In this document: piece after piece, positions 1 to 8,108 of the stretch | How the letters are laid out: each line of letters opens with the position of its first letter | How positions within the stretch are numbered: position 1 is the stretch's first letter | Assembly (NCBI GenBank): GCA_024277475.1 | Contig: JAJRVC010000516.1 | Location: forward strand, 1-14,691 | Length of the DNA: 14,691 nt | Source of the DNA: Deltaproteobacteria bacterium | GTDB taxonomy: Bacteria > Desulfobacterota > Desulfobacteria > Desulfobacterales > JAFDCJ01 | Direction of reading: 5' to 3' | The notes under the pieces: generated by a model | What the model saw: the letters and a program-made list of their open reading frames with translations, nothing else | What the model was told of the DNA's origin: nothing | The model's database searches: none | Position numbers and translations under genes: made by a program

Positions 1-66
1 AAAGTCTCTGCGCTCTCAGCGGTTGACTGAATTTTGACCATTGTCCAAGTTTCTTTTTTGATCAGA

Positions 67-85
67 CTGGCCTTTTTTTGGCCAG
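67..85. other. Short hairpin with T7 loop upstream of the ThDP enzyme
   Basis: CTGGCC and GGCCAG form a perfect 6-bp stem around seven T residues. The T run is in the loop and neither strand has a T-tract after the stem, so it does not read as a normal intrinsic terminator. The 200 bp before the first gene otherwise hold a weak TTGAAA (106-111) / CATAAG (130-135) promoter-like pair with 18-bp spacing, which I do not regard as established. Confidence 0.35.
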
Positions 86-200
86 AGGCAGCGCTCATGC
101 GAGACTTGAAAATACAGACAGCAGTGAAACATAAGTTTATTCAAACAACTACCCGTAATCATATAGCAATCAGACTAATACATGAAACTGGAGAACTCCC

Positions 201-1847
201 ATGACCGACCCTAAACGACAAATGAACGGCGGAGAAGCAATGATTCGGGCCGCAATGGCCAACGGAATCGATACCGTTTTCGGAATTCCCGGAGCACAGA
301 TCTACCCTCTGTTCGATGCGATACACCGTCTGCCGGGAATTAATGCCGTGATCAGCAGGCACGAGCAGGGAGCAGGATATATGGCCATGGGATATGCCAA
401 AGCAACCGGTTTACCGGGAGCATTTGCGGTGGTTCCAGGTCCTGGTGTTTTGAACACGACGGCGGCATTATGCACTGCCTGGGGTAGCAATACCCCGGTC
501 TATTGTATGACAGGTCAGATACCCTCCACCTTTTTAGGGAGCGGAAGGGGACACCTGCATGAACTTCCGGATCAACGGGCTACGCTATCGACTCTGGTAA
601 AATGGGCGGAGCGGATCGATGATCCTGCAGATACTCAAGCACTTACCAACAGGGCCTTTGAGCAGATGCTCAATGGCCGTCCCGGACCCGTTGCACTGGA
701 AATGTGCTGGGATACCATGGCAAAGGAATGGGCGGTTGACGTGGGGCGCGGCTATCAGGCTCCTCACCCCGCGAAACCGGATGGCAACCGGATCGAAGAG
801 GCCGTAAAAATCCTAAAAGGAGCAAAAAATCCCATGATAATGGTGGGGGGCGGTGCCCAGCATGCCGGTGCTGAGGTCTTGAATCTTGCCGAGTTGCTGA
901 ATGCGCCGGTTACAGCATTTCGCAGCGGACGCGGCATCGTATCGGAAGATCATGAACTGGGGCTATCAAGTGCGGCGGCTCGATTGTTGTGGGAAAAGAC
1001 TGATGTGCTGATTGGTATTGGGTCCAGACTTGAAATGCAGTACATGCGATGGGGAAATATGAATCTGTACCATGATCGCCCCCAATCAGGTCCAAAGGTG
1101 ATTCGCATCGATATCGACCCTAAAGAGATGGATCGCTTCAAACCCGACGTGGCGATTATTGCTGATTCGGCAGTGGGGGCCAGATCCCTGTCAGAACGAA
1201 TAGCCCCGTTTGCTTCATGCTCAAAGGGCAACCTGAAACGAATTTCACAAGCAAAACTGGAAAGCCGTAAACTCATCAGCAAAATCCAGCCCCAGATGGC
1301 TCACCTTGATGTGATTCGCGAAGTGCTGCCCCGTGATGGATACTTTGTTAAAGAAATTTGTCAGGTGGGATTTACATCCTATTTCGGTTTTCCAGTTTAT
1401 AAACCCCGCACATATGTTACATCCGGATATCAGGGAACCCTTGGATTCGGGCTCCCCACTGCATTGGGGGTAAAAGTGGCAACTCCGGAAAAAGCAGTCG
1501 TTTCGATAACCGGAGATGGCGGCTTTATGTATTGTATGCCTGAACTGGCTACCGCCGTACAACACAATATTGGTGTCATTACCATTGTCTTTAATAACAA
1601 TGCATTTGGCAACGTCAGAAGGGATCAGCTGACCTTATTCGATGGTCACCTGATCGGAGCGGATCTTGTCAATCCGGATTTTGTTAAGCTCGCTGATAGT
1701 TTTGGAGTAAAACCATACCGAGTGCATGTTCCAGACGAACTTAGAACTGCGTTGTCAAAAGCCATTGATGAGGATGTTCCAGCACTGATCGAGGTTGTTT
1801 GTAAACGCGGCAGTGAAACCTCTCCCTGGAAATTCATTATTGGATAA
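201..1847 (+). CDS. Thiamine-diphosphate-dependent enzyme, acetolactate synthase-like, specificity unknown
   Basis: A 548-aa protein with the three-domain fold of the ThDP decarboxylase/carboligase superfamily (acetolactate synthase, pyruvate oxidase, benzoylformate decarboxylase). Residues about 8-175 are the pyrimidine-binding domain, with the activating glutamate E55 in RHEQGAGYMA and a GRPGPV segment near 158. Residues about 195-330 are the central Rossmann-like domain. Residues about 370-535 are the pyrophosphate domain, with the GDGG motif at 438-441 and NNN at 465-467, the metal/diphosphate site. E55 argues against glyoxylate carboligase, which has valine there. The start is supported by GGAG at 190-193, 7 nt before ATG. 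No acetolactate synthase small subunit or ilv gene is adjacent, so a branched-chain biosynthesis role is not supported. Family is secure; the substrate cannot be read from the sequence. Confidence 0.9.
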   Translation: MTDPKRQMNGGEAMIRAAMANGIDTVFGIPGAQIYPLFDAIHRLPGINAVISRHEQGAGYMAMGYAKATGLPGAFAVVPGPGVLNTTAALCTAWGSNTPVYCMTGQIPSTFLGSGRGHLHELPDQRATLSTLVKWAERIDDPADTQALTNRAFEQMLNGRPGPVALEMCWDTMAKEWAVDVGRGYQAPHPAKPDGNRIEEAVKILKGAKNPMIMVGGGAQHAGAEVLNLAELLNAPVTAFRSGRGIVSEDHELGLSSAAARLLWEKTDVLIGIGSRLEMQYMRWGNMNLYHDRPQSGPKVIRIDIDPKEMDRFKPDVAIIADSAVGARSLSERIAPFASCSKGNLKRISQAKLESRKLISKIQPQMAHLDVIREVLPRDGYFVKEICQVGFTSYFGFPVYKPRTYVTSGYQGTLGFGLPTALGVKVATPEKAVVSITGDGGFMYCMPELATAVQHNIGVITIVFNNNAFGNVRRDQLTLFDGHLIGADLVNPDFVKLADSFGVKPYRVHVPDELRTALSKAIDEDVPALIEVVCKRGSETSPWKFIIG

Positions 1848-1862
1848 CGGTTAAGGCTGGAC

Positions 1863-3398
1863 CTATTTAAACTGACTGTTTCGATCCAGATTGCGGTATT
1901 GAATGGCTTCCGAGATATGGTCGACCTGGAGGTTTTGCTCTGATTGCAGATCGGCGATGGTGCGGGCAATTTTTTGAATGCGGTTAAAAGCCCTGGCTGA
2001 AAGCCCCAGTTTGTCGATGGCGGACTCCAGCAGGTTTCTCGAAGCCGTATCGATTTGGCAGTGCTTTTTGATATGACGACTGCTCATCTGAGCGTTACAG
2101 TAAATTTTTGTTCGCGCAAATCGTTTGGATTGAATGGTGCGCGAAGCGGCCACGCGTTTACGAATTTCGGCCGAAGACTCGGCGTTTGATTCCCTCATCA
2201 GGTCTTTGTAGGGTACCGCCGGGACCTCCACATGAATGTCGATGCGATCTAAAAGCGGGCCGGATATCTTGGACCGATAACGGCGAATTTGCTGGTAGGA
2301 GCAGCGACAGGCATGTTTGGGATCTGCAAAATATCCGCACGGACATGGATTCATGGCAGCCACCAGCATAAAGCTTGAAGGGTAAGTCAGTGTGGTTGTT
2401 GCCCGGGAAATAGTCACCTTAAAATCTTCCAGCGGCTGACGCAACACTTCCAGAACATGTTTCTTAAATTCGGGAAGCTCATCTAAAAAAAGCACACCGT
2501 GATGGGCCAGGCTGACCTCGCCGGGCCGCGGAATATGCCCCCCACCGATGAGTCCGGCATCAGAAATGGTGTGATGGGGTGAACGAAACGGTCGTCTGGT
2601 AACTAAAGCCCGGTCTTTACCCAGCAGCCCGATTACGCTGAATATTTTCGTAGTTTCGATGGCCTCTTCAAATGAAATCGGTGGCAGAATAGTCGGTAAA
2701 CGTTTTGCCAGCATGGTTTTCCCCGAGCCGGGCGGACCGATCATGACGATATTGTGGCCGCCGGCAGCGGCAATTTCCAGTGCCCGTTTGACATGCTCCT
2801 GCCCCATGACTTCAGCATAGTCCAGCTCAAATTGACCCTCCTTATCAAATATGTCGGACACATCCGTCTTTTCCGGCTCAAGGCGGACAAAACCCGTTAA
2901 AAAAGAAACCACCTGGGATAGGGTTGTCACCGGCAGTACATCTATGTCGTGGACCACCGATGCTTCGCGCCCATTGTCGTATGGAACGATAATAGCCTTG
3001 TAACCGGCTTCTTTAGCTGCCAACGCCATAGGCAGGGATCCTCTCACCGGTTTTACACGGCCATCCAATGAGAGCTCACCCAGGATGAGATACTGGGAAA
3101 TAATTTTCTGCGGAATGATCCCGGTCGCCGCCAGTATGCCTAATGCGATTGGCAAATCAAAGCCAGTGCCTTCTTTTTTTATATCGGCCGGAGCTAAATT
3201 TACGGTAATGCGGTCGTCTGGAAACCGATAGCCCGAATTGTTAATGGCTGATTTTACCCGTTCTTTGCTTTCCTTTACCGAGGTCTCAGGTAACCCAACA
3301 GTAGTAAACGTAGGAAGCCCCGAAGTGATATCGACTTCCACTTCCACCCGATAGGCGTCTATTCCAAGAACCGCACTGCTGAGAACTTTGGCCAGCAA
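1863..3398 (-). CDS. yifB: YifB/ComM family Mg-chelatase-like AAA+ ATPase
   Basis: A 511-aa protein. An N-terminal Lon-protease-like fold domain (about 1-185, beginning [16 protein letters not shown]) is followed by an AAA+ Mg-chelatase core: Walker A GPPGSGKT at 221-228, Walker [11 protein letters not shown] at 302-311, paired cysteines C352/C354 and C364/C366, and SGPLLDRID at 379-387; then a C-terminal Mg_chelatase_C helical domain. In Vibrio and Haemophilus, ComM is a hexameric helicase that aids branch migration in natural transformation; in most other bacteria the role is unproven. The start is set at TTG 3398 because a GTG further upstream (3413) precedes the AAAGGAGG ribosome binding site, while TTG lies just after it and gives the family's usual N-terminus. 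CTG at 3395 would have better spacing. It converges on the ThDP enzyme gene with only 15 bp between stop codons. Confidence 0.95.
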   Translation of the reverse strand: MLAKVLSSAVLGIDAYRVEVEVDITSGLPTFTTVGLPETSVKESKERVKSAINNSGYRFPDDRITVNLAPADIKKEGTGFDLPIALGILAATGIIPQKIISQYLILGELSLDGRVKPVRGSLPMALAAKEAGYKAIIVPYDNGREASVVHDIDVLPVTTLSQVVSFLTGFVRLEPEKTDVSDIFDKEGQFELDYAEVMGQEHVKRALEIAAAGGHNIVMIGPPGSGKTMLAKRLPTILPPISFEEAIETTKIFSVIGLLGKDRALVTRRPFRSPHHTISDAGLIGGGHIPRPGEVSLAHHGVLFLDELPEFKKHVLEVLRQPLEDFKVTISRATTTLTYPSSFMLVAAMNPCPCGYFADPKHACRCSYQQIRRYRSKISGPLLDRIDIHVEVPAVPYKDLMRESNAESSAEIRKRVAASRTIQSKRFARTKIYCNAQMSSRHIKKHCQIDTASRNLLESAIDKLGLSARAFNRIQKIARTIADLQSEQNLQVDHISEAIQYRNLDRNSQFK

Positions 3399-3402
3399 AT
3401 TT

Positions 3403-3410
3403 CCTCCTTT
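3403..3410 (-). promoter_or_regulatory. Ribosome binding site that fixes the yifB start
   Basis: On the minus strand this reads AAAGGAGG, a near-perfect Shine-Dalgarno sequence. It lies downstream of the in-frame GTG at 3413, 4 nt before TTG 3398 and 7 nt before CTG 3395, so the protein should begin at one of the latter two. Confidence 0.8.
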
Positions 3411-3474
3411 CACCGGAACTTATGATTTTTTCCCAAAATAAAAAATCCGGAGAACCGAATCCAAACCGGTGGAT

Positions 3475-3503
3475 GCTATAACAAATCAGGGTCGTCAGAA
3501 CAA
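3475..3503 (-). promoter_or_regulatory. Possible sigma70 promoter for yifB
   Basis: On the minus strand TTGTTC (3503-3498) and TATAGC (3480-3475) are 17 bp apart. The -35 matches 3 of 6 bases and the -10 matches 4 of 6, so this is only a weak candidate. It lies in the divergent region shared with lpxC. Confidence 0.25.
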
Positions 3504-3511
3504 TCTTTTTG

Positions 3512-3540
3512 TTGACATTCGTGCTCATTTGGATAGTAAT
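3512..3540 (+). promoter_or_regulatory. Possible sigma70 promoter for lpxC
   Basis: A perfect -35 hexamer TTGACA at 3512-3517 is followed, 17 bp later, by AGTAAT at 3535-3540. The -10 lacks the important A at position 2, so strength is doubtful. The lpxC start is about 109 bp downstream, leaving a leader of roughly 100 nt. Confidence 0.35.
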
Positions 3541-3648
3541 TCCAGCTTTTAAACGGTTTCGATAAATAGATTGCTTTTGGGAATCATCAGGCATATTATA
3601 AAAAAATACTGAGTTTATCAAAGACTGTCATTAGAAAATATCACAAAT

Positions 3649-4560
3649 ATGGCCATACCTACCCATCAAAGAACCTTGGACAAAGAGGTGAGCTGTTCGG
3701 GAATTGGACTTCATTCCGGCAGAAAAGTTCATCTGACGCTCAAACCGGCACCCATAAATCACGGGATTAAATTTGTCAGAAAGGATTTGCCGGACAATCC
3801 CATTATTCCAGCCCGGTTTAATTGTGTGGTGGACACCAGTCTGGCCACGGTTATCGGGTTGGACGGCGCCATTGTGTCTACCATTGAGCACCTGATGGCA
3901 TGTTTAGCCGGATTATCCATTGACAATGCCATTGTCGAACTCGATTCCTACGAAGTGCCTGCAATGGACGGCAGTGCCGGCCCCTTCACCCGGATGATAC
4001 TGGAAACCGGTATTCGTGAGCAGAAGGCCGAGCGGCATTTTTTTGTGCTGAAAAAACCCATTGAGCTTGATCAGGATGGTAAGTTTGTCGGTATCTATCC
4101 GGATACTACGTTTAAAATCACCTGCAATATAGAATTTGAGCACCGACTCATCCGCAAGCAATCCTGTTCGATTGAAGTGGTAGATCACATTTTCAAACGT
4201 GAAATCTCCAGCGCACGGACATTTGGATTTCTGAATGAGGTCGAGTATATGAAACGCTACGGCCTTGCTCGAGGAGGATCCCTGGACAACGCTGTGGTCA
4301 TCGATAAAAGTGATATTTTAAACGAGGAGGGGTTACGGTATCGGGATGAGTTTGTTCGCCACAAACTCTTGGATTGTATCGGTGATTTTTCCCTTCTCGG
4401 CATGCCGATTTTGGGCCATATTGTAACAAAAAAATCGGGCCATGCATTTAATCATGCTTTCCTTAAAAAATTCTTTAATAAAAAAGCGTGCTGGCAAACC
4501 CTGACCCTGCCCTTCTCCTCATACCCTGCCCACAAGATGGTAAAATCACTTGCCATTTAA
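3649..4560 (+). CDS. lpxC: UDP-3-O-acyl-N-acetylglucosamine deacetylase LpxC
   Basis: A 303-aa cytoplasmic zinc amidase that removes acetate from UDP-3-O-acyl-GlcNAc, the committed step of lipid A synthesis. The length matches the E. coli enzyme (about 305 aa). Zinc ligands are visible: H81 in STIEHLMACLAG, and H238 and D242 in RHKLLDCIGD. The catalytic glutamate is E80 and the general-acid histidine is H265 in SGHAFN. The ISSARTFGF and LARGGSLDNAVV segments typical of the family are also present. The ATG start has no good Shine-Dalgarno sequence, but the N-terminus (QRTLDKEVSCSGIGLHSG) fits the family. It stands apart from other lpx or cell-division genes, with yifB divergent on one side and a 332-bp gap on the other. 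Confidence 0.97.
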   Translation: MAIPTHQRTLDKEVSCSGIGLHSGRKVHLTLKPAPINHGIKFVRKDLPDNPIIPARFNCVVDTSLATVIGLDGAIVSTIEHLMACLAGLSIDNAIVELDSYEVPAMDGSAGPFTRMILETGIREQKAERHFFVLKKPIELDQDGKFVGIYPDTTFKITCNIEFEHRLIRKQSCSIEVVDHIFKREISSARTFGFLNEVEYMKRYGLARGGSLDNAVVIDKSDILNEEGLRYRDEFVRHKLLDCIGDFSLLGMPILGHIVTKKSGHAFNHAFLKKFFNKKACWQTLTLPFSSYPAHKMVKSLAI

Positions 4561-4668
4561 TTCGGTTTCCGATAATAATAAAAGCAATAAACCGGTGTTG
4601 ATTTTAACGAAAATGAAATCCAAAACCAGCCTGAAAAATTCTGTTACATCCAACGTAATCTGATGGAG

Positions 4669-4692
4669 TGTTCACTCGACAACGGGTGAGCA
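4669..4692 (+). other. Stem-loop in the lpxC / DUF4390 gap
   Basis: TGTTCACTCG (4669-4678) pairs with CGGGTGAGCA (4683-4692) around the loop ACAA, giving a 10-bp stem with two G-U pairs on the + strand. No T-tract follows directly (the next bases are A-rich), so it is not a classical terminator. It may be part of a leader RNA or simply a chance structure. Confidence 0.4.
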
Positions 4693-4844
4693 ATACGAAA
4701 AAAGAGTTCCTTCAGGAAGGTACCCAGACGACCAACGTTAGAGTTTGAACAGCAGTTTTGGGCATTCATCAGGATAGGGGGACTTCGCCCCAATTGGAAT
4801 ATTGGAATCATTCCATACGGCTTATCAGAACAACGGATTCAAAA

Positions 4845-4873
4845 ATCACACCGTTATTTCAATAGATTATAAA
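4845..4873 (+). promoter_or_regulatory. Possible sigma70 promoter for the DUF4390 gene
   Basis: ATCACA (4845-4850, 4 of 6) and TATAAA (4868-4873, 5 of 6) are 17 bp apart. Transcription would start near 4880, about 13 nt before ATG 4893, so the leader would be very short. The gene has no Shine-Dalgarno sequence, which fits a near-leaderless message, but this is inference. Confidence 0.35.
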
Positions 4874-4892
4874 ATTCCAACATAATAATCAT

Positions 4893-5465
4893 ATGGTATT
4901 ATCATTAAGGAAACGGACAGCCTGTGCGCTGGTTTTGGCACTGTTGTTTTTATGCGGGGACGCTGCGGTTGCGCAGGAGGCAACCCTGACAAACATCACA
5001 GTTTCCAACACCCGCGACGACCTGCTTTTATATTTAAATCTGGAGGGTGCCTTCAGTGGAAAATTGAAAAAGACAATCTTAAGCGGTGTACCTGCAACTT
5101 TTTCTTTTTTAGCCAAACTGAACCGTGTTCGAAACATGTGGTTCAATCCGGTTATTGCCGATATCACAGTCATTCACACCATTAAATTCGACAACCTGAA
5201 AAGAGAATTCATTGTCAAGCGATCATGGAGAAACAACGAGCCCGAGGTGACAAAATCGTTTAATGAAGCTCAAAAATGGATGACCGAAGTCAACAGCTTA
5301 AAGATTATACCGTTGGGTCAGCTGGAAAAGGGGCTGCAATATCAACTTAGAACCAAGGCCGAGGTGAGCAAGCAAACCCTTCCTTTTTATCTGCACTATC
5401 TTCTGTTTTTCATCTCGTTGTGGGACATTGAAACCGATTGGTATAGCATAGATTTCATTTACTAA
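4893..5465 (+). CDS. Secreted DUF4390 family protein
   Basis: A 190-aa protein with a clear signal peptide: basic start (LRKR), hydrophobic core at about 10-23, and a likely cleavage after AVAQ near residue 28. The rest matches my memory of DUF4390: WFNPVIADITVIHTIKFD, IVKRSWRNNEPEVTKSFNEA and a C-terminus rich in aromatics (LHYLLFFISLWDIETDWYSIDF). The function is unknown. In deltaproteobacteria this family commonly precedes an NtrY-like kinase, as here, suggesting an extracytoplasmic partner or sensor accessory. An in-frame stop at 4863-4865 leaves ATG 4893 as the only useful ATG start, and no ribosome binding site is visible. Confidence 0.85.
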   Translation: MVLSLRKRTACALVLALLFLCGDAAVAQEATLTNITVSNTRDDLLLYLNLEGAFSGKLKKTILSGVPATFSFLAKLNRVRNMWFNPVIADITVIHTIKFDNLKREFIVKRSWRNNEPEVTKSFNEAQKWMTEVNSLKIIPLGQLEKGLQYQLRTKAEVSKQTLPFYLHYLLFFISLWDIETDWYSIDFIY

Positions 5466-5481
5466 ACCCTCCCGAAGGGTA

Positions 5482-5600
5482 CAAAATCGACCCCACGCTT
5501 CTTGTCCCGGTGCAGCTCGAAGAGCGAAGCCGGATGGATTCACAACGGAGGATATCCGGGAAATGGTGCTTTTACTATGATATCGGGTATAATAACAAAC
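5482..5600 (+). repeat. Diverged intergenic element, copy A
   Basis: This non-coding stretch after the DUF4390 gene shares two ordered blocks with 10574-10660. CAAAATCGACCCCACGCT (5482-5499) matches 10574-10591 at 16 of 18 bases. A 24-nt block at 5552-5575, containing AAATGGTGC, matches 10610-10633 at 20 of 24. A weaker TTCAC block also aligns between them, and copy A carries about 35 extra bases. The shared order and orientation suggest one ancestral dispersed element. A small hairpin, ACCCT/AGGGT, lies just before it at 5464-5478. Confidence 0.55.
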
Positions 5601-5615
5601 CGTTAGCTATTCTTT

Positions 5616-5639
5616 GCCATGTTGTTTATGCAACATGGC
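5616..5639 (+). other. Perfect 9-bp hairpin over the first ATGs of the kinase frame
   Basis: GCCATGTTG (5616-5624) and CAACATGGC (5631-5639) are perfect inverted arms around the loop TTTATG. The ATGs at 5619 and 5628, the most upstream in-frame starts of the kinase, lie inside it. Either it controls initiation, or, more likely, the true start is the ATG pair at 5664/5667. Confidence 0.6.
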
Positions 5640-5663
5640 GGTAGCTGCAACCTCCCCGCTAAT

Positions 5664-7901
5664 ATGATGATCAGCGCTATCTTCAAAAAGAAAAAAAGCC
5701 CTGTTCGAGACGCCGACAGCAGACGTAGAAGGCGCGAAGGGATTCTTATCATTATCATCCTCTTTGTGGTGGCTCTGCTGACGTTTGTTGAAACCAGGAC
5801 GATTCGTTTTGGCGCCGATATTCCCGTCTCCAACACGATCTTGATGTTTATCCTGATCAATATCAACCTGCTGCTTCTGATCCTGTTGATATTTCTGGTT
5901 TTCCGCAATCTGGTGAAATTGCTTTATGACCGACGTCGCAAGGTCATGGGCGCCAAACTTCGAACACGTCTGGTAGTGGCGTTTATCGTCCTAACCATTG
6001 TTCCGACTGTTGTGCTGTTTTTCTTTTCAATCAACTTCATTACAACCAGCATTGAGTTCTGGTTCAGCGTCCCTGTCGAACAGGCTCTTGAGAATTCACT
6101 GCGGGTCGGCGGCAGATTATACGACCGGGTCGAGCAGAACAATCAGTTTTTTCTTGAAAGAATTTCATATCAAATAAAAACCAAGAAATTGTTGAACCCT
6201 GCCAAAGAAAAAAACCTGGTCCAATACATCCGAGTGGTCCAGCGGGAATTTAATCTTGACGGTGTAGAGGTTTACGCTGCCAATACCCAGCGGATGACGT
6301 TTTCATTGTCTTCAGAATTGGAAAACGAATATTTTGGTATCGTTTCCGCGGAAACCCTGCAAAAGGAAGCACATCTCAGCGCTGTTCACTCCATCATCCA
6401 GAAAATTCCATCAGGTGAATCTATTAAAACCATCGGCACGGTTCCATTTGGCGTGAATGCTTCTGAAGTCGAAGGATTTGTGGTGGTGACGATCTTGATC
6501 CCACCGGATTTACACCGGAATTTGGAATCCATTTCACGGGGATTTGAAGAATACCAGCAAATCAAACAGTACAAAAAACCGATTCAAATCACTTATTACA
6601 TCTCTCTTTCCATTGTGGCGTTGCTGGTATTGTTCTGTGCAATCTGGTTTGGATTCTACCTTGCTAAAACCATCAGCATACCCATCAAGGAGCTGGCCGA
6701 AGGTACCCGCAGGGTTGCCGAAGGTGAGCTTGGTTTCACCATCGCCTCCGTTGCCGATGATGAGATTGGAAGCCTGGTTACATCCTTCAATAAAATGACC
6801 AGGGATCTTAGAACCGGCAGAGAGCAGCTTGAGTTGTCGGCGCGCATGCTAAAAGAACAAAATATCGAAATTGAAGAAAAGCGGCACTATATAGAGTTTG
6901 TCCTGAAGAGTGTCTCTGCCGGGGTGGTCACCCTGGATGCGGACGGGATGGTTTCCACCATCAATAAATCCGCTGAAAAGATGCTGGGCATCAAAGCCGA
7001 GGAGGTCCTGCATAAAAGCTTCAACACCTTGTTAAAATTACAGAACCAGGATATAGCCGATGAAATAATGGGCAATCTTTCCCTGGTACGGGATGCAACC
7101 ATTGAGATACCGCTAAAACTGATCATCGAGGGAAGACCACGCAGCTTTTTGGCAACCGTGAGTGTTTTAAAAGATGATGCCAGCCAGCATATGGGTGTGG
7201 TGATGGTTTTTGACGATTTAACCGAAATGGAAAAAGGACAGCGTATGGCTGCCTGGCGGGAAGTTGCACGCCGAATTGCTCATGAGGTAAAAAATCCCCT
7301 CACCCCTATCACGCTTTCAGCCCAGCGGTTGAAACGCAAATATTCCCGGCAACTCAATGAACCGGTGTTTGATGAATGCACCCAGACCATCATTGATCAT
7401 GTGGATTTGATTCGAAATCTGGTGAACGAATTTTCGTCTTTTGCACGCTTCCCGAGCGCCAATCCCAAGCCATGTGAGTTGCTTCCGATTATTGAAGAAA
7501 CAGTCGCGTTATATCGCGAAGGGCATCCCGACATTAAGTTTGAAATCAATAATACAAGCGACATCCCATCGCTAAATCTCGATCGCCAACAGATCAAACA
7601 GGCTTTGATCAACCTGATAGACAATGCCATTGGGGCCATTAAAGACGAGGGTTTCGTTTCTTTCGCCGTCTCTCATGATCCTATTTTAAGGCGAATTCGG
7701 TTAGAAGTAGCCGACAACGGTTCGGGAATTTCAAACGAGGATAAAACCCGCTTGTTCGAACCCAATTTTTCAACAAAAAAGTCTGGAATGGGGCTGGGAC
7801 TTACCATTGTCAGTACCATTATTGCCGATCATAATGGGGTTATCAGTGTTCAGGATAACTTTCCTTGCGGTGCAAAATTTGTTATTGAGTTGCCGGTATG
7901 A
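5664..7901 (+). CDS. NtrY-like membrane sensor histidine kinase (HAMP-PAS-HisKA-HATPase)
   Basis: A 745-aa kinase as called. Membrane segments lie at about 26-43, 59-80 and 103-124. An extracytoplasmic sensor region (about 125-305) follows, then a fourth membrane helix (about 312-334), HAMP (335-390), PAS (about 410-520) and the HisKA dimerisation domain with the phospho-acceptor H540 in RRIAHEVKNPLTP. The HATPase domain has the N box LINLIDNA (N650, N654), G1 DNGSGI (684-689) and G2 GMGLGLTIV (708-716). The layout is that of NtrY, the membrane partner of NtrX. The frame is open from ATG 5619, but the first 15 codons lie in a hairpin and look non-coding. The ATG pair at 5664/5667 leads straight into the conserved FKKKKSPV segment. 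No start has a good ribosome binding site. The regulator follows only after 582 bp, which is unusual for such a pair. Confidence 0.92.
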   Translation: MMISAIFKKKKSPVRDADSRRRRREGILIIIILFVVALLTFVETRTIRFGADIPVSNTILMFILININLLLLILLIFLVFRNLVKLLYDRRRKVMGAKLRTRLVVAFIVLTIVPTVVLFFFSINFITTSIEFWFSVPVEQALENSLRVGGRLYDRVEQNNQFFLERISYQIKTKKLLNPAKEKNLVQYIRVVQREFNLDGVEVYAANTQRMTFSLSSELENEYFGIVSAETLQKEAHLSAVHSIIQKIPSGESIKTIGTVPFGVNASEVEGFVVVTILIPPDLHRNLESISRGFEEYQQIKQYKKPIQITYYISLSIVALLVLFCAIWFGFYLAKTISIPIKELAEGTRRVAEGELGFTIASVADDEIGSLVTSFNKMTRDLRTGREQLELSARMLKEQNIEIEEKRHYIEFVLKSVSAGVVTLDADGMVSTINKSAEKMLGIKAEEVLHKSFNTLLKLQNQDIADEIMGNLSLVRDATIEIPLKLIIEGRPRSFLATVSVLKDDASQHMGVVMVFDDLTEMEKGQRMAAWREVARRIAHEVKNPLTPITLSAQRLKRKYSRQLNEPVFDECTQTIIDHVDLIRNLVNEFSSFARFPSANPKPCELLPIIEETVALYREGHPDIKFEINNTSDIPSLNLDRQQIKQALINLIDNAIGAIKDEGFVSFAVSHDPILRRIRLEVADNGSGISNEDKTRLFEPNFSTKKSGMGLGLTIVSTIIADHNGVISVQDNFPCGAKFVIELPV

Positions 7902-8108
7902 TGCGTAATTAATCAGTCGGCCGTGGTTTAGTTTAGTTGTCTTTAAAAACGCTTTGTCTTAAATCAACTGCTCGGAGTTATCAATATATGAATTTATTCT
8001 ACTGCAGAGCTTCTCGAATTCTTTACAACGGCCAACAAACAACCGGCAATATGAATGAGCTCAACAGTCCAGGTTAATCACACATTAACATCCAAAACTC
8101 TAAACACC

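Larger units (their letters stand above)
4561..4892. other. 332-bp gap between lpxC and the DUF4390 gene: hairpins and a short tandem repeat
   Basis: No coding region was seen. CGGTTT (4563-4568) and AAACCG (4589-4594) can pair just after lpxC but have only a poor T-rich tail, so they make a weak terminator candidate. A 10-bp stem with two G-U pairs lies at 4669-4692 around the loop ACAA. A small TTCC/GGAA hairpin lies at 4707-4718. An 8-nt unit, ATTGGAAT, occurs twice in tandem at 4793-4808, with GGAATCATTCC as a palindrome across its end. A promoter candidate sits at the right end. Confidence 0.5.

Noticed and set aside
1..28. CTCTGCG/CTCAGCGG-like phrase resembling a common environmental-genome intergenic repeat
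   Set aside because: Only one copy here, cut by the window edge; the resemblance rests on memory and cannot be tested within the window.
67..85. CTGGCC/GGCCAG hairpin as an intrinsic terminator
   Set aside because: The T7 run is in the loop and no T-tract follows the stem on either strand.
2108..2371. 87-codon open frame on the + strand opposite yifB
   Set aside because: It is a shadow of the conserved AAA+ core of yifB, with implausible composition.
5563..5580. Five-codon ORF (MVLLL) after GGAGG in copy A, as a leader peptide for the kinase
   Set aside because: Copy B does not keep this frame, and the spacing from GGAGG to ATG is 11 nt; probably chance.
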